NCBI RefSeq assembly: GCF_024505045.1
Contig: NZ_JANIBM010000026.1
Coordinates: 1 to 64,000, forward strand
Source: Methylomonas aurea
GTDB taxonomy: Bacteria; Pseudomonadota; Gammaproteobacteria; Methylococcales; Methylomonadaceae
Direction: 5' to 3'
Length of the DNA: 64,000 nt
The position numbers and the translations under genes were made by a program. This document shows, piece after piece, positions 28,458 to 37,717 of this stretch. Position 1 is the first letter of the stretch, and every line of letters begins with the position of its first letter. The notes beneath the pieces were generated by a model that saw only the letters and a program-made list of their open reading frames with translations, did not search any database and was not told the DNA's origin.

Positions 28458-29499
28458 GCCAACACGCCTGCCCAAGCTGGAGCTACCCACCCAAACTTCG
28501 TCGGCCAAAGCCGATACGGAAACGCTTGGCCAGAGGGCTGAAAATCCTTAATGATCACCTTCTAACGTCACAAAAAAGCAATCCGATTGGTCATTATCGT
28601 CTTCGCCAACCACGCTTGAAGCCCTATCATGATCTTGCAAATCCATGGCTTAATCAGAATAAAACCAGACTCACCATTCAAATCCCCATAGCCGTTCATC
28701 CCTGCTAACTCCCTGCTATGTGGCCCGCGGTTTCCTCCCTCGGGGCTTGTCCGACGCCTGCCCTCGGCGGTTTGTCACAGCAGTACCGTTACGCGGTGAA
28801 GGGCAGGCATCCGACAACCCTTAACAGATCCAGCCAAAGAGGACGCAAGGTTGCTTGCCGAGAAGCTGCCATTCGCTGAGTTTAGGGATGGAAAATTTCG
28901 CAAGTATCCTCAGTGGCCGCTTTGGCCGGTTGTGTGAGTTCCCCAGGGGCTGCTTTGAGCCCTTCCGTTGCAAAATCTAGACTTGGCCGGCTCACCGGCT
29001 TAGAGAAATGCGACAGGTAAAATGGGTCGGTTGTGTTAATTCGTCACTTCCAAAAGCTGAGATCTGCTATCGGTGTACTCATCTTGAAAATCGTGGAGGG
29101 TTTTCGACCGGATCATGTGGCTGTTTTTGATCGGAATGCCTAGATTGTCAAATCTTCCTGGTTCAGCGAGTAGACTGGTGAGCAACGAATGATCGACAAG
29201 TTGCCTCGACAGCATGTGAATTATGAAAATAGCGAACTCAGTCGATCATTTGTCGACATACAGGCGAAATGAGTCGTTGTAAGGGCTGTATTCTGTTGAT
29301 TCAAAGGTTTATTAATCTTTCGATAGGAAGAAAGGGCATTACAGTTACCTTGAGTCCGTCGGCCGGTTGACGCTAGGCATTAGCAAAGCGCATCCCATGA
29401 AACGAGATATTCGTGCAAACGACTGCCGATATCAGAATGACGTAGTACCCATTGCTCAGATAGGGCTTGTTAGGCGGCTCTGTTTAACGTCATTGCGTA
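28458..29499. other. Noncoding stretch between the IS91-type element and the transfer region
   Basis: About 1 kb in which no frame has a recognisable product. It contains the inverted repeat at 28749-28815 and the motif ATGATCGAC near 29187 repeated in inverted form (GTCGATCAT) near 29241. A frame at 28373-28708 overlaps the transposase and is treated as chance. Probably element ends and decayed DNA. Confidence 0.45.
28749..28815. repeat. Inverted repeat with 16-bp arms, possible IS91 ori-end hairpin or terminator
   Basis: GTCCGACGCCTGCCCT at 28749-28764 pairs with AGGGCAGGCATCCGAC at 28800-28815 with only two mismatches, around a 35-base interior that itself contains CCGTTACGCGG. It follows the transposase by ~290 bases. 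No T-tract follows. Confidence 0.5.
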
Positions 29500-29822
29500 G
29501 TGGAAAAAATACAATGTGGCATCGCCGCGAACCTATTGAATTGAAAAGGAACGACGTAAAAATTCGACGCGCAAAACGCAATAATTAATCAACTGCGCTG
29601 CCACATTAATTTGTTCACAAGCGTGCACCATTAATAAATCCATCGATATATCAATCACTAAGCAAGAAATGATATTGTTCTCGCTCCAATAATCTCTGGT
29701 GTTTTCAAGGCAGAACCATCGCAAAATCGATCATAAATATCGAGTTGCACCATTATAGTTTTCCACCATGAAGACCCATATTTATAAAATGGGGCAAGCA
29801 GGTGGAAAAATATAATGTGGCA
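29500..29822. repeat. Array of four related ~21-bp sites in alternating orientation
   Basis: Site A 29500-29521 (+) GTGGAAAAAATACAATGTGG; site B 29599-29618 (-) reads GTGAACAAATTAATGTGGCA; site C 29748-29769 (-) reads GTGGAAAACTATAATGGTGC; site D 29802-29822 (+) GTGGAAAAATATAATGTGGC. A and B face each other; C and D point away from each other across a 32-base spacer. The array ends 100 bases before the second 45-bp palindrome and lies upstream of the transfer operon. Candidates are regulator sites, accessory sites at oriT, or ends of a small mobile element. Confidence 0.6.
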
Positions 29823-29922
29823 GAGGCGTGGGTCAATTGAAAATTTGAATAGCCCGTTGACTTATGGTGGCGGGGTAGACCGCAACAGTAATTGCGCGCG
29901 CGATCCAACAAGTGACGGGAAG

Positions 29923-29965
29923 ACCCGCTGGCAAAGTGCATTACAGATGCATCTAGCCAGCGGGT
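29923..29965 (+). repeat. 45-bp-type imperfect palindrome, copy 2, upstream of the transfer operon
   Basis: The arms ACCCGCTGGC and GCCAGCGGGT are perfect and enclose TGCAT/ATGCA. The sequence matches the reverse complement of 1045-1089 almost base for base. It lies 52 bases upstream of the lipoprotein gene that begins the traI-traD cluster, and an AT-rich TGCGATATGCT follows it where a -10 box could be. It could be the operator of the transfer operon or part of oriT. Confidence 0.75.
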
Positions 29966-30017
29966 TCAAAATTCGGAATGCGATATGCTGACCTGACCCT
30001 AACCAGAGGACAGGCCA

Positions 30018-30467
30018 ATGCGGACATCCATATTCTTACTTTTACCTTTTATGGCCGGTTGCGCCCAGGCGCTGATCGATCCAGCAACTTCTCAGCAAGT
30101 CATCACATCGATAACCGACGCCGGACCTCGCCACAACTGGCAGCTTGGAATGGATGCCTTTGCCTCCGAAACTGGCGGGGCGGCGGTACGGCAATCGTCC
30201 GTGGAGCATGTGGTCACCCGTAAACCGCATGCCGCAGCCGGTACCTTGGCAGATGCGAGTGGATTCGTAACTCTGCCATTGGCCGAAGCGGACGCAGCCT
30301 TAGCGCAACCCGGTTTTCAGCCGAGTGGCGACGAAATCGAAAGAGCCTGGCGGAAATACTGCCGGCATAAGCTGGACATGACCGATCGCGATCACGAGAT
30401 TATTCGCACCACCACCATGCCGGCCAGACTGAAAGAGTCATGCAATCCAAAAAGCTTGAAGAAATAA
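30018..30467 (+). CDS. Small lipoprotein at the head of the transfer cluster
   Basis: 149 residues. The start MRTSIFLLLPFMAGCAQ contains a lipobox (FMAGC), so a lipidated mature protein of ~135 residues is expected. There are no recognised domains; the C-terminus has two cysteines and many charged residues (RAWRKYCRHKLDMTDRDHEI). An RBS-like AGAGGACAGG precedes the ATG. It lies 15 bases before traI and is read in the same direction, so it is probably cotranscribed with the transfer genes. SXT/IncC-like clusters often have small unrelated genes here. Confidence 0.7.
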   Translation: MRTSIFLLLPFMAGCAQALIDPATSQQVITSITDAGPRHNWQLGMDAFASETGGAAVRQSSVEHVVTRKPHAAAGTLADASGFVTLPLAEADAALAQPGFQPSGDEIERAWRKYCRHKLDMTDRDHEIIRTTTMPARLKESCNPKSLKK

Positions 30468-30482
30468 ACGGGTTTATCGGCG

Positions 30483-32567
30483 ATGTTAGCGAAATTGCTC
30501 AATACGATATTGCGGATTGCCGAGCCGGATGAAGAGGTGCCTCGATATCCACCATTCGCCAAAGGGCTGCCGGTGATCCCCGCAATTAAAATCCTAGAGT
30601 CTCAAGAAGAATTAATTAAAAAAATCAAACACTATTTAGGTGTCACCGACCAGGAATATCAAGGGCGTGTATACCCCTTAATATTCAATTATGCGCGATT
30701 TGTGCATTTGCTGCCTGCGTCTGAAAAGCATCACCACCGGGGCGCCGGCGGGTTATTCCGTCATGGCCTAGAGGTCGGTTTTGAAGCTGTTTATAAATCC
30801 CATGGCGTGCTGTACGGCATGGATGAAAACCCAGGTAGACGAAAACAACTGACGCCACGCTGGCGATTGGCGATATTCATTGCCGGTATGTTGCATGATT
30901 TAGGCAAGCCGGTCACCGACGTTGAAATTAAATCCGAGGATGGCGCTCATACCTGCAATATAGTGGGGGACGATATTGAAACCTGGGCGAGGAAGCGCAA
31001 AATCCAACGGTATTATCTGAGTTGGCGAGTCAACCGGAATGGCGACCATGAAATTGTTTCACCGACTTTAATCAATAAGGTCATCACACCCGAAGTTCAG
31101 GAGTATTTAAACGAATACGGGCCGGCTATCTACAAAGAAATGCTGCTCACAATTGCCGGCACCTCACACAACTCAAAGATGTACTCACTGGTAATGGATG
31201 CCGACTACCTCAGCGTAGAGAAAGACCTTAAAAATAACTGCATCCCCATTGACCCGTCGATAGGCGCACCGATCGAATGGTTCATATTAGACGCCATGCG
31301 GCAACAGATTAAAAAGGGAACGTGGACCGATAATGCCAAAGGGGCGGTGGTTTGGCGTCTAAAAGAAGGCACCTTTATCCTGTGGAATGAAGCGGCCGAA
31401 GATATTAGCCGTTTGATAACGAAAAGCAATATTCCTGGAATACCAAAACACCCGGATACGCTAGCCGATATTCTGATCGATCGCCAGCTTGCCGTCCCAT
31501 ATCGCTTGAATCCGCAAACCGTCAGGCGCTACTGGACCATTAAGCCTGGCAGCATGGACCTGCCGCTTAGGGTGCTCAAGTTGGTGGATCCGATGAACGT
31601 GTATACCGACGCACTGCCTTTGATCGTCGACGGACATGTGATTCACATCGAGACCGAGACCGACGGTCAATCCGATGCGGTAGCACAGGATGGTGAAGCG
31701 GCCGTAACCCCAACAAATCACGACAGCGAGAATTCAACCGACGCGGAGCAGGCGAACCCGGAATCTGAACCGGAAATACCGTCCGGAGGCGTCGTGGAAA
31801 TAGAGACCTCGATAAAGGCTCAACCAGCAACGCCGCCCCCGGCGCCAACAAATCATTCCCAACCGAGTCCGGCCAGTCCTGCGCTGAACGCAGATGACAA
31901 TAGCAAGGTCAATACCGCGGAGGCCAAAGCCGCCAGACAGTGGTTGGCCTCAAAGCACGCGGCCGGCGCCTTGTTGATGCAAAGTCTTGACGCGATATCC
32001 GCGGAATATTTTCAAATACAACCGAATGGCCGCGTCTTGATGTTGCATCTGAATATCGCAGCGGCATTGGACCAAAAGCCCATCCATATCATCACGACAA
32101 TAGACGCCGCCGGCATGATCGAAGTCGATCCGCGCAAACCCATGGTCAAGGTTACCGAACTGGGCGGCGTCAAGGGCGTACTGCTGAACAAAGAAACCAG
32201 CCGATACCTAACGGTATTGATCCAAAACGCGGAAACGCCGCCGGTTCCCCCAACACCGCCTCAAATCGCCGCCACCCCTCCGGGTACCAACCGCCCAACA
32301 CCAAGTCGCGGACAACCCCAGAGAGCGCATACAGCGCAACGCAATGCGACCCATGAGATTGATCAACTCATACAAGCGATTAAAGCCTTCGAACTGCCGC
32401 TTGCAGTCGATCAAACGGATGATAGCTTGATCGTGGATATGGTGTTACTGAGAGGTTATATCGAGGAACGGCAGTTATTCGAAATGAAACAGTTATTGCG
32501 ATATGCCTTCGAACGACCGGATATTTCGATCGATAACACCAATAAAAAATTCATCGTTAAAAAGTAA
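30483..32567 (+). CDS. traI: MobH-family conjugative relaxase TraI (HD-type TraI_2 domain)
   Basis: 694 residues, close to the ~716 I recall for SXT TraI. Residues ~75-330 form the TraI_2 domain with an HD-type metal site: HHHRGAGGLFRHGLEVGFEAV (~85-105) and AGMLHDLGKPVTDVE (~134-148). A long Pro/Glu/Thr-rich linker occupies ~390-480 and a TraI_2_C-like winged-helix domain ~490-600 (ARQWLASKHAAGALLMQSLDAI, then GRVLMLHLNI). Such relaxases nick oriT and pilot the strand into the recipient. The stop overlaps the traD start by one base (TAATG), indicating coupling. Confidence 0.9.
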   Translation: MLAKLLNTILRIAEPDEEVPRYPPFAKGLPVIPAIKILESQEELIKKIKHYLGVTDQEYQGRVYPLIFNYARFVHLLPASEKHHHRGAGGLFRHGLEVGFEAVYKSHGVLYGMDENPGRRKQLTPRWRLAIFIAGMLHDLGKPVTDVEIKSEDGAHTCNIVGDDIETWARKRKIQRYYLSWRVNRNGDHEIVSPTLINKVITPEVQEYLNEYGPAIYKEMLLTIAGTSHNSKMYSLVMDADYLSVEKDLKNNCIPIDPSIGAPIEWFILDAMRQQIKKGTWTDNAKGAVVWRLKEGTFILWNEAAEDISRLITKSNIPGIPKHPDTLADILIDRQLAVPYRLNPQTVRRYWTIKPGSMDLPLRVLKLVDPMNVYTDALPLIVDGHVIHIETETDGQSDAVAQDGEAAVTPTNHDSENSTDAEQANPESEPEIPSGGVVEIETSIKAQPATPPPAPTNHSQPSPASPALNADDNSKVNTAEAKAARQWLASKHAAGALLMQSLDAISAEYFQIQPNGRVLMLHLNIAAALDQKPIHIITTIDAAGMIEVDPRKPMVKVTELGGVKGVLLNKETSRYLTVLIQNAETPPVPPTPPQIAATPPGTNRPTPSRGQPQRAHTAQRNATHEIDQLIQAIKAFELPLAVDQTDDSLIVDMVLLRGYIEERQLFEMKQLLRYAFERPDISIDNTNKKFIVKK

Positions 32568-34411
32568 TGAAAGACGAATACGACTATCAATTACCCTGGC
32601 GGCCCAATTACGAGATTACGGCCATTGTGGTCTGGATCGCCTTTGGTCTTGTGGCGTATTTGATGTATCGGTTTTCGGAATTACCGAGCGAACCTTTTAA
32701 CGGACTCATGGTGGCGTGCGTCTTTATGGCGGTCAAGCGCGTGCCGGCCTCGGCCGGGGTGTGGTATCGAAAGCACCGGCTCAATTACTTCAAATTTCAG
32801 CGGTTCAATGTCGCCAGTCTGGCCGGTATTGTTCGGCGCCACCCGGATCAATGGTGGTTGGGCTGGGGATTCGAGTGGAACCAAAAGCACGCCCAATTGG
32901 CTTACGACATCCAGAAGCGCGATTTAACCGGATTAATCCCGGTCAATCATGATCGGATGGGGGCGACATGGATCCATGGGTTAGGGTTAACCGAGGATTA
33001 CATTCGGCAAGCGATCTCGCACAGCGCCGGCCACACCTTGATCGTTGGCACCACTGGTGCCGGAAAGACCCGCTTGTTCGACATCTTGGTGACACAGGCG
33101 GTGTTGCGTAACGAAGCCGTGATTATCATCGATCCCAAAGGCGACAAAGATCTGAAATGGTGCGCCGAACGCGCGTGCCGACTTTCGCGGAACCCGGACC
33201 GGTTTGTCTACTTCCATCCGGCTTTTCCGGACGAAAGCGTCCGTATCGATCCGTTAAAGAATTTCAACCGCTCGTCCGAGTTGGCCAGCCGAATTGCCGC
33301 GGTCAGTCCTGGTGAATCCGGTTCGGATCCGTTCAAGGCTTTTGGGCAAAAAGCCTTGGATAACATCGTCCAAGGCCTGTTTGCGGCCGAAGAGCAACCG
33401 TCCCTGGTGAAGTTACGGACTTACCTGGAAGGCGGCTCGGTGCCGTTGGTGATTAAAGCCTTGGTGCGTTATTTCGACAAGGTGCTCCAATTCGATTGGC
33501 GCAGTAGTATCGGAATTAAAAGAATGGATCTGAACGATAAAACCGCACAGTTGCTGGTCAAATTTTACCGGGAGCGAGTCCAGCAGGAACGGCAGAACAC
33601 CGACCTGGAGGGGCTGATTTCCATGTTCGAACACGACCGCACGCATTTCAGCAAAATGATCGCCTCCTTATTGCCGCTGATGAATATGCTGACCTCCGGA
33701 AGCTTGGGCGCATTGTTGTCGCCGGACCAAAGCGACTCGAACGATACACGGGCAATTACCGACGCGGCCGAAATCATTAAAGGCGCTAAAGTCGCATACA
33801 TCGGTCTGGATTCCTTATCGGACAGCATGGTCGGCAGTGCTATCGGCTCCATTCTGTTGGCCGATCTGGCGGCTGTCGCCGGCGACCGGTACAACCACGG
33901 CGTCGATAATCGGCCGGTCAATATTTTTGTCGACGAAGCGGCCGAAGTGATTAACGACCCGTGCATCCAGCTCTTGAACAAAGGTCGCGGCGCACAATTC
34001 CGGTTGTTTATTGCCACCCAAACCTTTGCGGACTTTTCGGCCAGACTGGGTTCCGAAGCCAAGGCCAGACAAATACTGGCCAACCTCAACAACTTGATCG
34101 CGCTCCGGGTGATGGACGCCGAGACTCAGACCTATATCACCGACAACCTGCCCAAAACCCGATTGAAGTACATCATGAGAACCCAGGGAGTTTCTACCCA
34201 TTCAGCGAATCCAGCGGTATTTTCCGGAAATATCGGCGAGCGATTAATGGAGGAAGAGGGCGACTTATTCGCCCCGCAGTTATTAGGCCAATTGCCTGAT
34301 CTACATTACATCGCCAAATTGTCTGGCGGCCGCATCGTCAAGGGCCGTCTGCCGATACTGATCTCTGACTTGGACAAGGAAAAAACCCATGCCTCGCAAA
34401 AAAATGCCTAA
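32567..34411 (+). CDS. traD: Type IV coupling protein TraD (SXT/TOL type)
   Basis: 614 residues. Two N-terminal hydrophobic segments (IVVWIAFGLVAYLMYRF and the following FNGLMVACVFMAVK) anchor it in the inner membrane. The ATPase domain has Walker A GTTGAGKTRL (~159-168) and Walker B VNIFVDEAAE (~455), plus IIDPKGDKDLKW and the LFIATQTFADFSARLG segment typical of VirD4/TraD ATPases. It hands the relaxosome to the type IV secretion channel. Directly follows traI, and its end overlaps the next small gene by 23 bases. Confidence 0.92.
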   Translation: MKDEYDYQLPWRPNYEITAIVVWIAFGLVAYLMYRFSELPSEPFNGLMVACVFMAVKRVPASAGVWYRKHRLNYFKFQRFNVASLAGIVRRHPDQWWLGWGFEWNQKHAQLAYDIQKRDLTGLIPVNHDRMGATWIHGLGLTEDYIRQAISHSAGHTLIVGTTGAGKTRLFDILVTQAVLRNEAVIIIDPKGDKDLKWCAERACRLSRNPDRFVYFHPAFPDESVRIDPLKNFNRSSELASRIAAVSPGESGSDPFKAFGQKALDNIVQGLFAAEEQPSLVKLRTYLEGGSVPLVIKALVRYFDKVLQFDWRSSIGIKRMDLNDKTAQLLVKFYRERVQQERQNTDLEGLISMFEHDRTHFSKMIASLLPLMNMLTSGSLGALLSPDQSDSNDTRAITDAAEIIKGAKVAYIGLDSLSDSMVGSAIGSILLADLAAVAGDRYNHGVDNRPVNIFVDEAAEVINDPCIQLLNKGRGAQFRLFIATQTFADFSARLGSEAKARQILANLNNLIALRVMDAETQTYITDNLPKTRLKYIMRTQGVSTHSANPAVFSGNIGERLMEEEGDLFAPQLLGQLPDLHYIAKLSGGRIVKGRLPILISDLDKEKTHASQKNA

Positions 34412-34787
34412 ACCCAAACAAACCGCGGAAGAAATCATGCTGAATCGATGGCGCAAATTAAACCCAACCGAGAATCGAGATTTGCAAATACTGGAATTGG
34501 ATTGGCCGGTTGCGATCGACATTCTCCAAGCGGCGGTCAAGATCATGACCGATCACCACCCTAGGGCAGATCAGTTGGAGGATGTGATCACGCAGTTGAT
34601 GTCTCAGGTACTGAGCGGTTACGCGCAGGCCTCCCAACAGCATCATACGGACGATGCTTACCGGCTGCACCGTACGGTCGAATCGATTCAGCGTTTTTTG
34701 TTCCACAGGTACGCAACGGACATACCGATTGAGACCTTGGTGGCTAACCCCAAGGTCGTCGCCTTGATCCAGCGAGCAGCGGCGTAA
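34389..34787 (+). CDS. Small conserved transfer-region protein, function unknown
   Basis: 132 residues, mostly helical, with a basic N-terminus (MPRKKMPKPKQTAEEIML). No signal peptide and no recognised motif. It overlaps the traD end by 23 bases and precedes the DUF4400 gene by two bases, so it is part of the same operon. Similar small genes lie between traD and the traJ-like gene in SXT-type elements. Confidence 0.8.
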   Translation: MPRKKMPKPKQTAEEIMLNRWRKLNPTENRDLQILELDWPVAIDILQAAVKIMTDHHPRADQLEDVITQLMSQVLSGYAQASQQHHTDDAYRLHRTVESIQRFLFHRYATDIPIETLVANPKVVALIQRAAA

Positions 34788-34789
34788 TT

Positions 34790-35422
34790 ATGACCAAGAG
34801 CCTCATCGTCACCTTGATCTTGTGGATCGCCGAAGTATTTTTGATTGCGGTATTGGTGTCTGACCAATGGTTAACCAATATGCAAGATGCCGAAGACCGG
34901 ATGATCATCGAATATCTGGGCGCTGACAACGATCGGCGGATTCGGGATGAAGCCAATGCGGTATTCAACGTCCTACTGGTGGAAACCGACATTCAACGTA
35001 ACGTGTACCATTTTTTCATCCCTACCGTTGCCGAGCGCGAGAAATCGGTTGGGTTTGAACATTTCGGGCAGACCGATTATTTCCCCCTCGTCCAAAGTAA
35101 ACTGGACGTGCTATTCGGGACGTTTTACCAATCGTTGCGGCGCTTTTTCTTACTGTTGTCCTGGTGGCCGTTTTTAATCGCCGTCGCCATACCCAGCGCG
35201 GTGGACGGCTTGGTGCAACGCAAAATCAAGCAATCCAACTTCGATTATTCCAGCCCGTTGGCGCACCGGTATAGCTTCTACGCCGTCATCGGCATTGTCT
35301 ACTTGCTGCTGCTCGGCTTGACCTTCCCATTTCCGATCCCACCGCAGGCGATGCCGATGGCCTGTGTCGGCATCGCCTTTGCGATGAACGTCTATTTTGC
35401 TCACACCCAGAAACGGGTATAG
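34790..35422 (+). CDS. DUF4400/TraJ-like integrating conjugative element membrane protein
   Basis: 210 residues with four hydrophobic segments: ~3-25 (IVTLILWIAEVFLIAVLVSD), ~113-135 (FFLLLSWWPFLIAVAIPSAVDG), ~160-180 (YAVIGIVYLLLLGLTFPFPI) and ~185-203. The VDGLVQRKIKQSNFDYSSPLA segment between the second and third is the recognisable core of this family. Located right after traD and its small partner, as s043/traJ in SXT. Possibly an inner-membrane assembly factor; its exact role is not known. Confidence 0.8.
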   Translation: MTKSLIVTLILWIAEVFLIAVLVSDQWLTNMQDAEDRMIIEYLGADNDRRIRDEANAVFNVLLVETDIQRNVYHFFIPTVAEREKSVGFEHFGQTDYFPLVQSKLDVLFGTFYQSLRRFFLLLSWWPFLIAVAIPSAVDGLVQRKIKQSNFDYSSPLAHRYSFYAVIGIVYLLLLGLTFPFPIPPQAMPMACVGIAFAMNVYFAHTQKRV

Positions 35423-35436
35423 CCAGGAGAACCTGT

Positions 35437-35928
35437 ATGAATCCATCCGGACTGACCGGCCGCTTAGCAGTCCTGTTAAGTCTGTTTCTGCTCGCAGATA
35501 CCGCCCAGGCACAGAGACTGGTTGGTGTCGTAATAGGCGTGCACGACGGCGACACGCTGACATTGCTCACCGACGACCGGCAGACCTTAAAAGTGCGCTT
35601 GGCCAAGATCGATGCACCTGAACTCAGTCAAGCCTATGGTCAGGCCGCCAAACGCGAATTATCCGATGTCGCCTACCATCGCAGGGTTACGGTCGAATAT
35701 GCCCAACAAGATCGCTACGGTCGCCTCATCGGTCACGTCGACGTGGGTGGTCAGGACGTTAACTTGGCACAAGTAGCCAAGGGCTTGGCCTGGGTGTATC
35801 GGCAATACAGCAATGATCCGGTATTTATTCAAGCCGAGCGCACCGCTCAAGCCAGTCACCTCGGGTTATGGCAAGATCCAAATCCTATTGCCCCTTGGGA
35901 CTTTAGACACACCGAGGATGCAAGATGA
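35437..35928 (+). CDS. Secreted thermonuclease (staphylococcal-nuclease-like)
   Basis: 163 residues with a signal peptide ending at DTAQAQ. The SNase fold is seen in VIGVHDGDTLTLL, VRLAKIDAPELSQAYGQAAK (first Arg and acidic pair), VEYAQQDRYGRLIGHV (second Arg) and YRQYSNDPVFIQAERTAQ. It should cut DNA or RNA in the periplasm or outside. Such nucleases occur commonly on conjugative elements. ATG overlap (ATGA) with the following gene and a 14-base gap from the DUF4400 gene suggest that it is read with the transfer operon. Confidence 0.88.
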   Translation: MNPSGLTGRLAVLLSLFLLADTAQAQRLVGVVIGVHDGDTLTLLTDDRQTLKVRLAKIDAPELSQAYGQAAKRELSDVAYHRRVTVEYAQQDRYGRLIGHVDVGGQDVNLAQVAKGLAWVYRQYSNDPVFIQAERTAQASHLGLWQDPNPIAPWDFRHTEDAR

Positions 35929-36287
35929 AGATGGCGAAAGCGAATCCGGCAGACCTCGACATGGCCCTTGAACTGGCGTACGCGTTGGAGGCCATCAGCA
36001 GCCGTTACGGCGGCACCATGCCCGAGAAAATCGCCAAGCCGCAAGGCGGTGAAGACGACACCGAACCCTTTTCTGTTGATGACAGTGAGAATTGCCGGCG
36101 TGTGTGCGCATACCTGATTCGTTTGGCACGTAGCGCGTCCTTATTCCGCGTCGTCATGGGAATGACCGTGTTGCTGGATCCGACAAACAAGGTCGTGGAC
36201 CCCACCGCCAGCACATTGGAGCATCACCCCGACACGCTAGCCGCACTGGCGGCAATGGCCAAGTCTGCGTCGGACGGCAGAGAATAA
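35925..36287 (+). CDS. Small protein of unknown function following the nuclease
   Basis: 120 residues; four-base overlap with the nuclease stop (ATGA). The sequence is acidic and helical, with LDMALELAYALEAISSRYGG near the start and FRVVMGMTVLLDPTNKVVDPTASTLEHHP later. No signal peptide, membrane segment or known motif. The tight overlap makes it a real gene; cotranscription with the nuclease might suggest a regulator or inhibitor, which is a guess. Confidence 0.7.
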   Translation: MKMAKANPADLDMALELAYALEAISSRYGGTMPEKIAKPQGGEDDTEPFSVDDSENCRRVCAYLIRLARSASLFRVVMGMTVLLDPTNKVVDPTASTLEHHPDTLAALAAMAKSASDGRE

Positions 36288-36304
36288 CCCAGAGCGACGT
36301 CGAC

Positions 36305-37717
36305 GTGCTGTTTACTGCCCCCGAATTCATGTACCTGTTTCTGCCGGCGACCGTGCTGTTGTGGTGGTGGCTCATGTCGCGACACTACGGAGCGATCGCA
36401 CAATGGTTCATCGTTGGCTGCTCGGTTCTGTTCTATGCAGCATGGAGCACCGAGTACGCCTTGCTCTTGGTCGTCAACGCCTTACTGAATTTCTATTGGG
36501 GCAAACGGATTGCCGTCACTCACTCCAAAATCAGGTTAGTCTTGGGCGTTGTGTACAACCTGGGGCTTCTGGCCTACTTCAAATACGCCGATTTTCTGAT
36601 CAAGACAAGCAACGCGCTGACCGGCAGCCAATGGCCATTGCTGCAGGTGATCCTGCCGCTCGGAATCTCGTTTTTCACCTTTCAGGCGATTGCCTATTTA
36701 GTCGATTGTGCCAAAGGCCGGGTCGACGATTTCGATCTTGGCCGTTTTGCGTTTTCCATTTCGTTTTTTCCGCATCTGATTGCCGGCCCGATCCTGCATT
36801 ATTCCGACATCATGCCGCAGCTCCGGCAAGGCATTCGCTTCGATCCGGAACGCATGACCAAAGGCTTGTTCCTGTTTGCGGCCGGACTGTGCAAAAAGAC
36901 CGTGATCGCCGACCGCTTAGCGGCCGTGGTGGATCCCTTGTTTGGACTCAGCGATCAGCTCACCGTGTGCGAGGCCTGGGTAGCGGCCGTGGGGTATGGC
37001 TTGCAAATCTACTTCGACTTCTCGGGCTACTGCGACATGGCCATCGGCATCGGACTGATGTTCGGACTCGTGCTCCCGCAAAACTTCGCTTCGCCGTATC
37101 AAGCCGGCACGATCGCCGACTTCTGGAAGCGTTGGCATATCACGCTCTCGCGGTTTCTGCGCGACTATCTGTACATCCCGTTAGGCGGTAACCGGCAAGG
37201 CTTTTATCGTGGATTGTGGGCCGCGGCCATCACAATGCTACTAGGCGGCTTATGGCACGGTGCCGCCTGGACCTTCGTCGCCTGGGGAGCGATGCACGGC
37301 GCCATGATCGCGCTTTATCGGCTATGGACCAAGACGGGTTATACGATGCCGGGTTATCTGGCTCGAACCTTGACCTTGCTTGGAGTGTTTTTCGCCTGGG
37401 TGCTATTCCGGGCGGCGAGTATTGACCAGGCACTACAGATCTGGCTGGCGATGTTGGGACTCAACGGGATATCGGTGCCGGTCATGCTCGCCGGCTGGTT
37501 CGGGTCCGAGACGGTTCCGATATCGGGGCTGGTCAACGGCCTGGACCTGCTCGCCATCGGCTTCCTACTGGCCATTTGTCTGCGCTACCGTAATGCGCAA
37601 GCACAACTCGACACTTTCACCCCGGATCTGAAGGCACTCGCGACTTTTGCCGGTTTATTCTTCGCCGGCACCTGGCTATCGGCGGCCCATGAAAGCTTCA
37701 TCTACTGGTCGTTCTAA
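36305..37717 (+). CDS. MBOAT-family O-acyltransferase (AlgI-like)
   Basis: 470 residues, multi-spanning. GTG 36305 gives the usual family start MLFTAPEFMYLFLPATVLLWW. Family landmarks in order: ILPLGISFFTFQAIAYLVD, FFPHLIAGPILHYSDIMPQ, YFDFSGYCDMAIGIGLMFG, FWKRWHITLSRFLRDYLYIPLGG and LLGGLWHGAAWTFVAWGAMHG with the catalytic His of the WHG motif (~residue 315). These proteins move acyl groups, usually acetyl, across the membrane for polysaccharide O-acetylation. The overlapping SGNH-like gene is the expected periplasmic partner. No polysaccharide synthesis genes are nearby, so the pair may modify an existing host surface polymer. Confidence 0.92.
   Translation: MLFTAPEFMYLFLPATVLLWWWLMSRHYGAIAQWFIVGCSVLFYAAWSTEYALLLVVNALLNFYWGKRIAVTHSKIRLVLGVVYNLGLLAYFKYADFLIKTSNALTGSQWPLLQVILPLGISFFTFQAIAYLVDCAKGRVDDFDLGRFAFSISFFPHLIAGPILHYSDIMPQLRQGIRFDPERMTKGLFLFAAGLCKKTVIADRLAAVVDPLFGLSDQLTVCEAWVAAVGYGLQIYFDFSGYCDMAIGIGLMFGLVLPQNFASPYQAGTIADFWKRWHITLSRFLRDYLYIPLGGNRQGFYRGLWAAAITMLLGGLWHGAAWTFVAWGAMHGAMIALYRLWTKTGYTMPGYLARTLTLLGVFFAWVLFRAASIDQALQIWLAMLGLNGISVPVMLAGWFGSETVPISGLVNGLDLLAIGFLLAICLRYRNAQAQLDTFTPDLKALATFAGLFFAGTWLSAAHESFIYWSF

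Noticed and set aside
28373-28708. Frame of 111 codons overlapping the IS91 transposase end
   Set aside because: Starts inside the transposase gene in another frame, with basic low-complexity sequence and no recognisable product.
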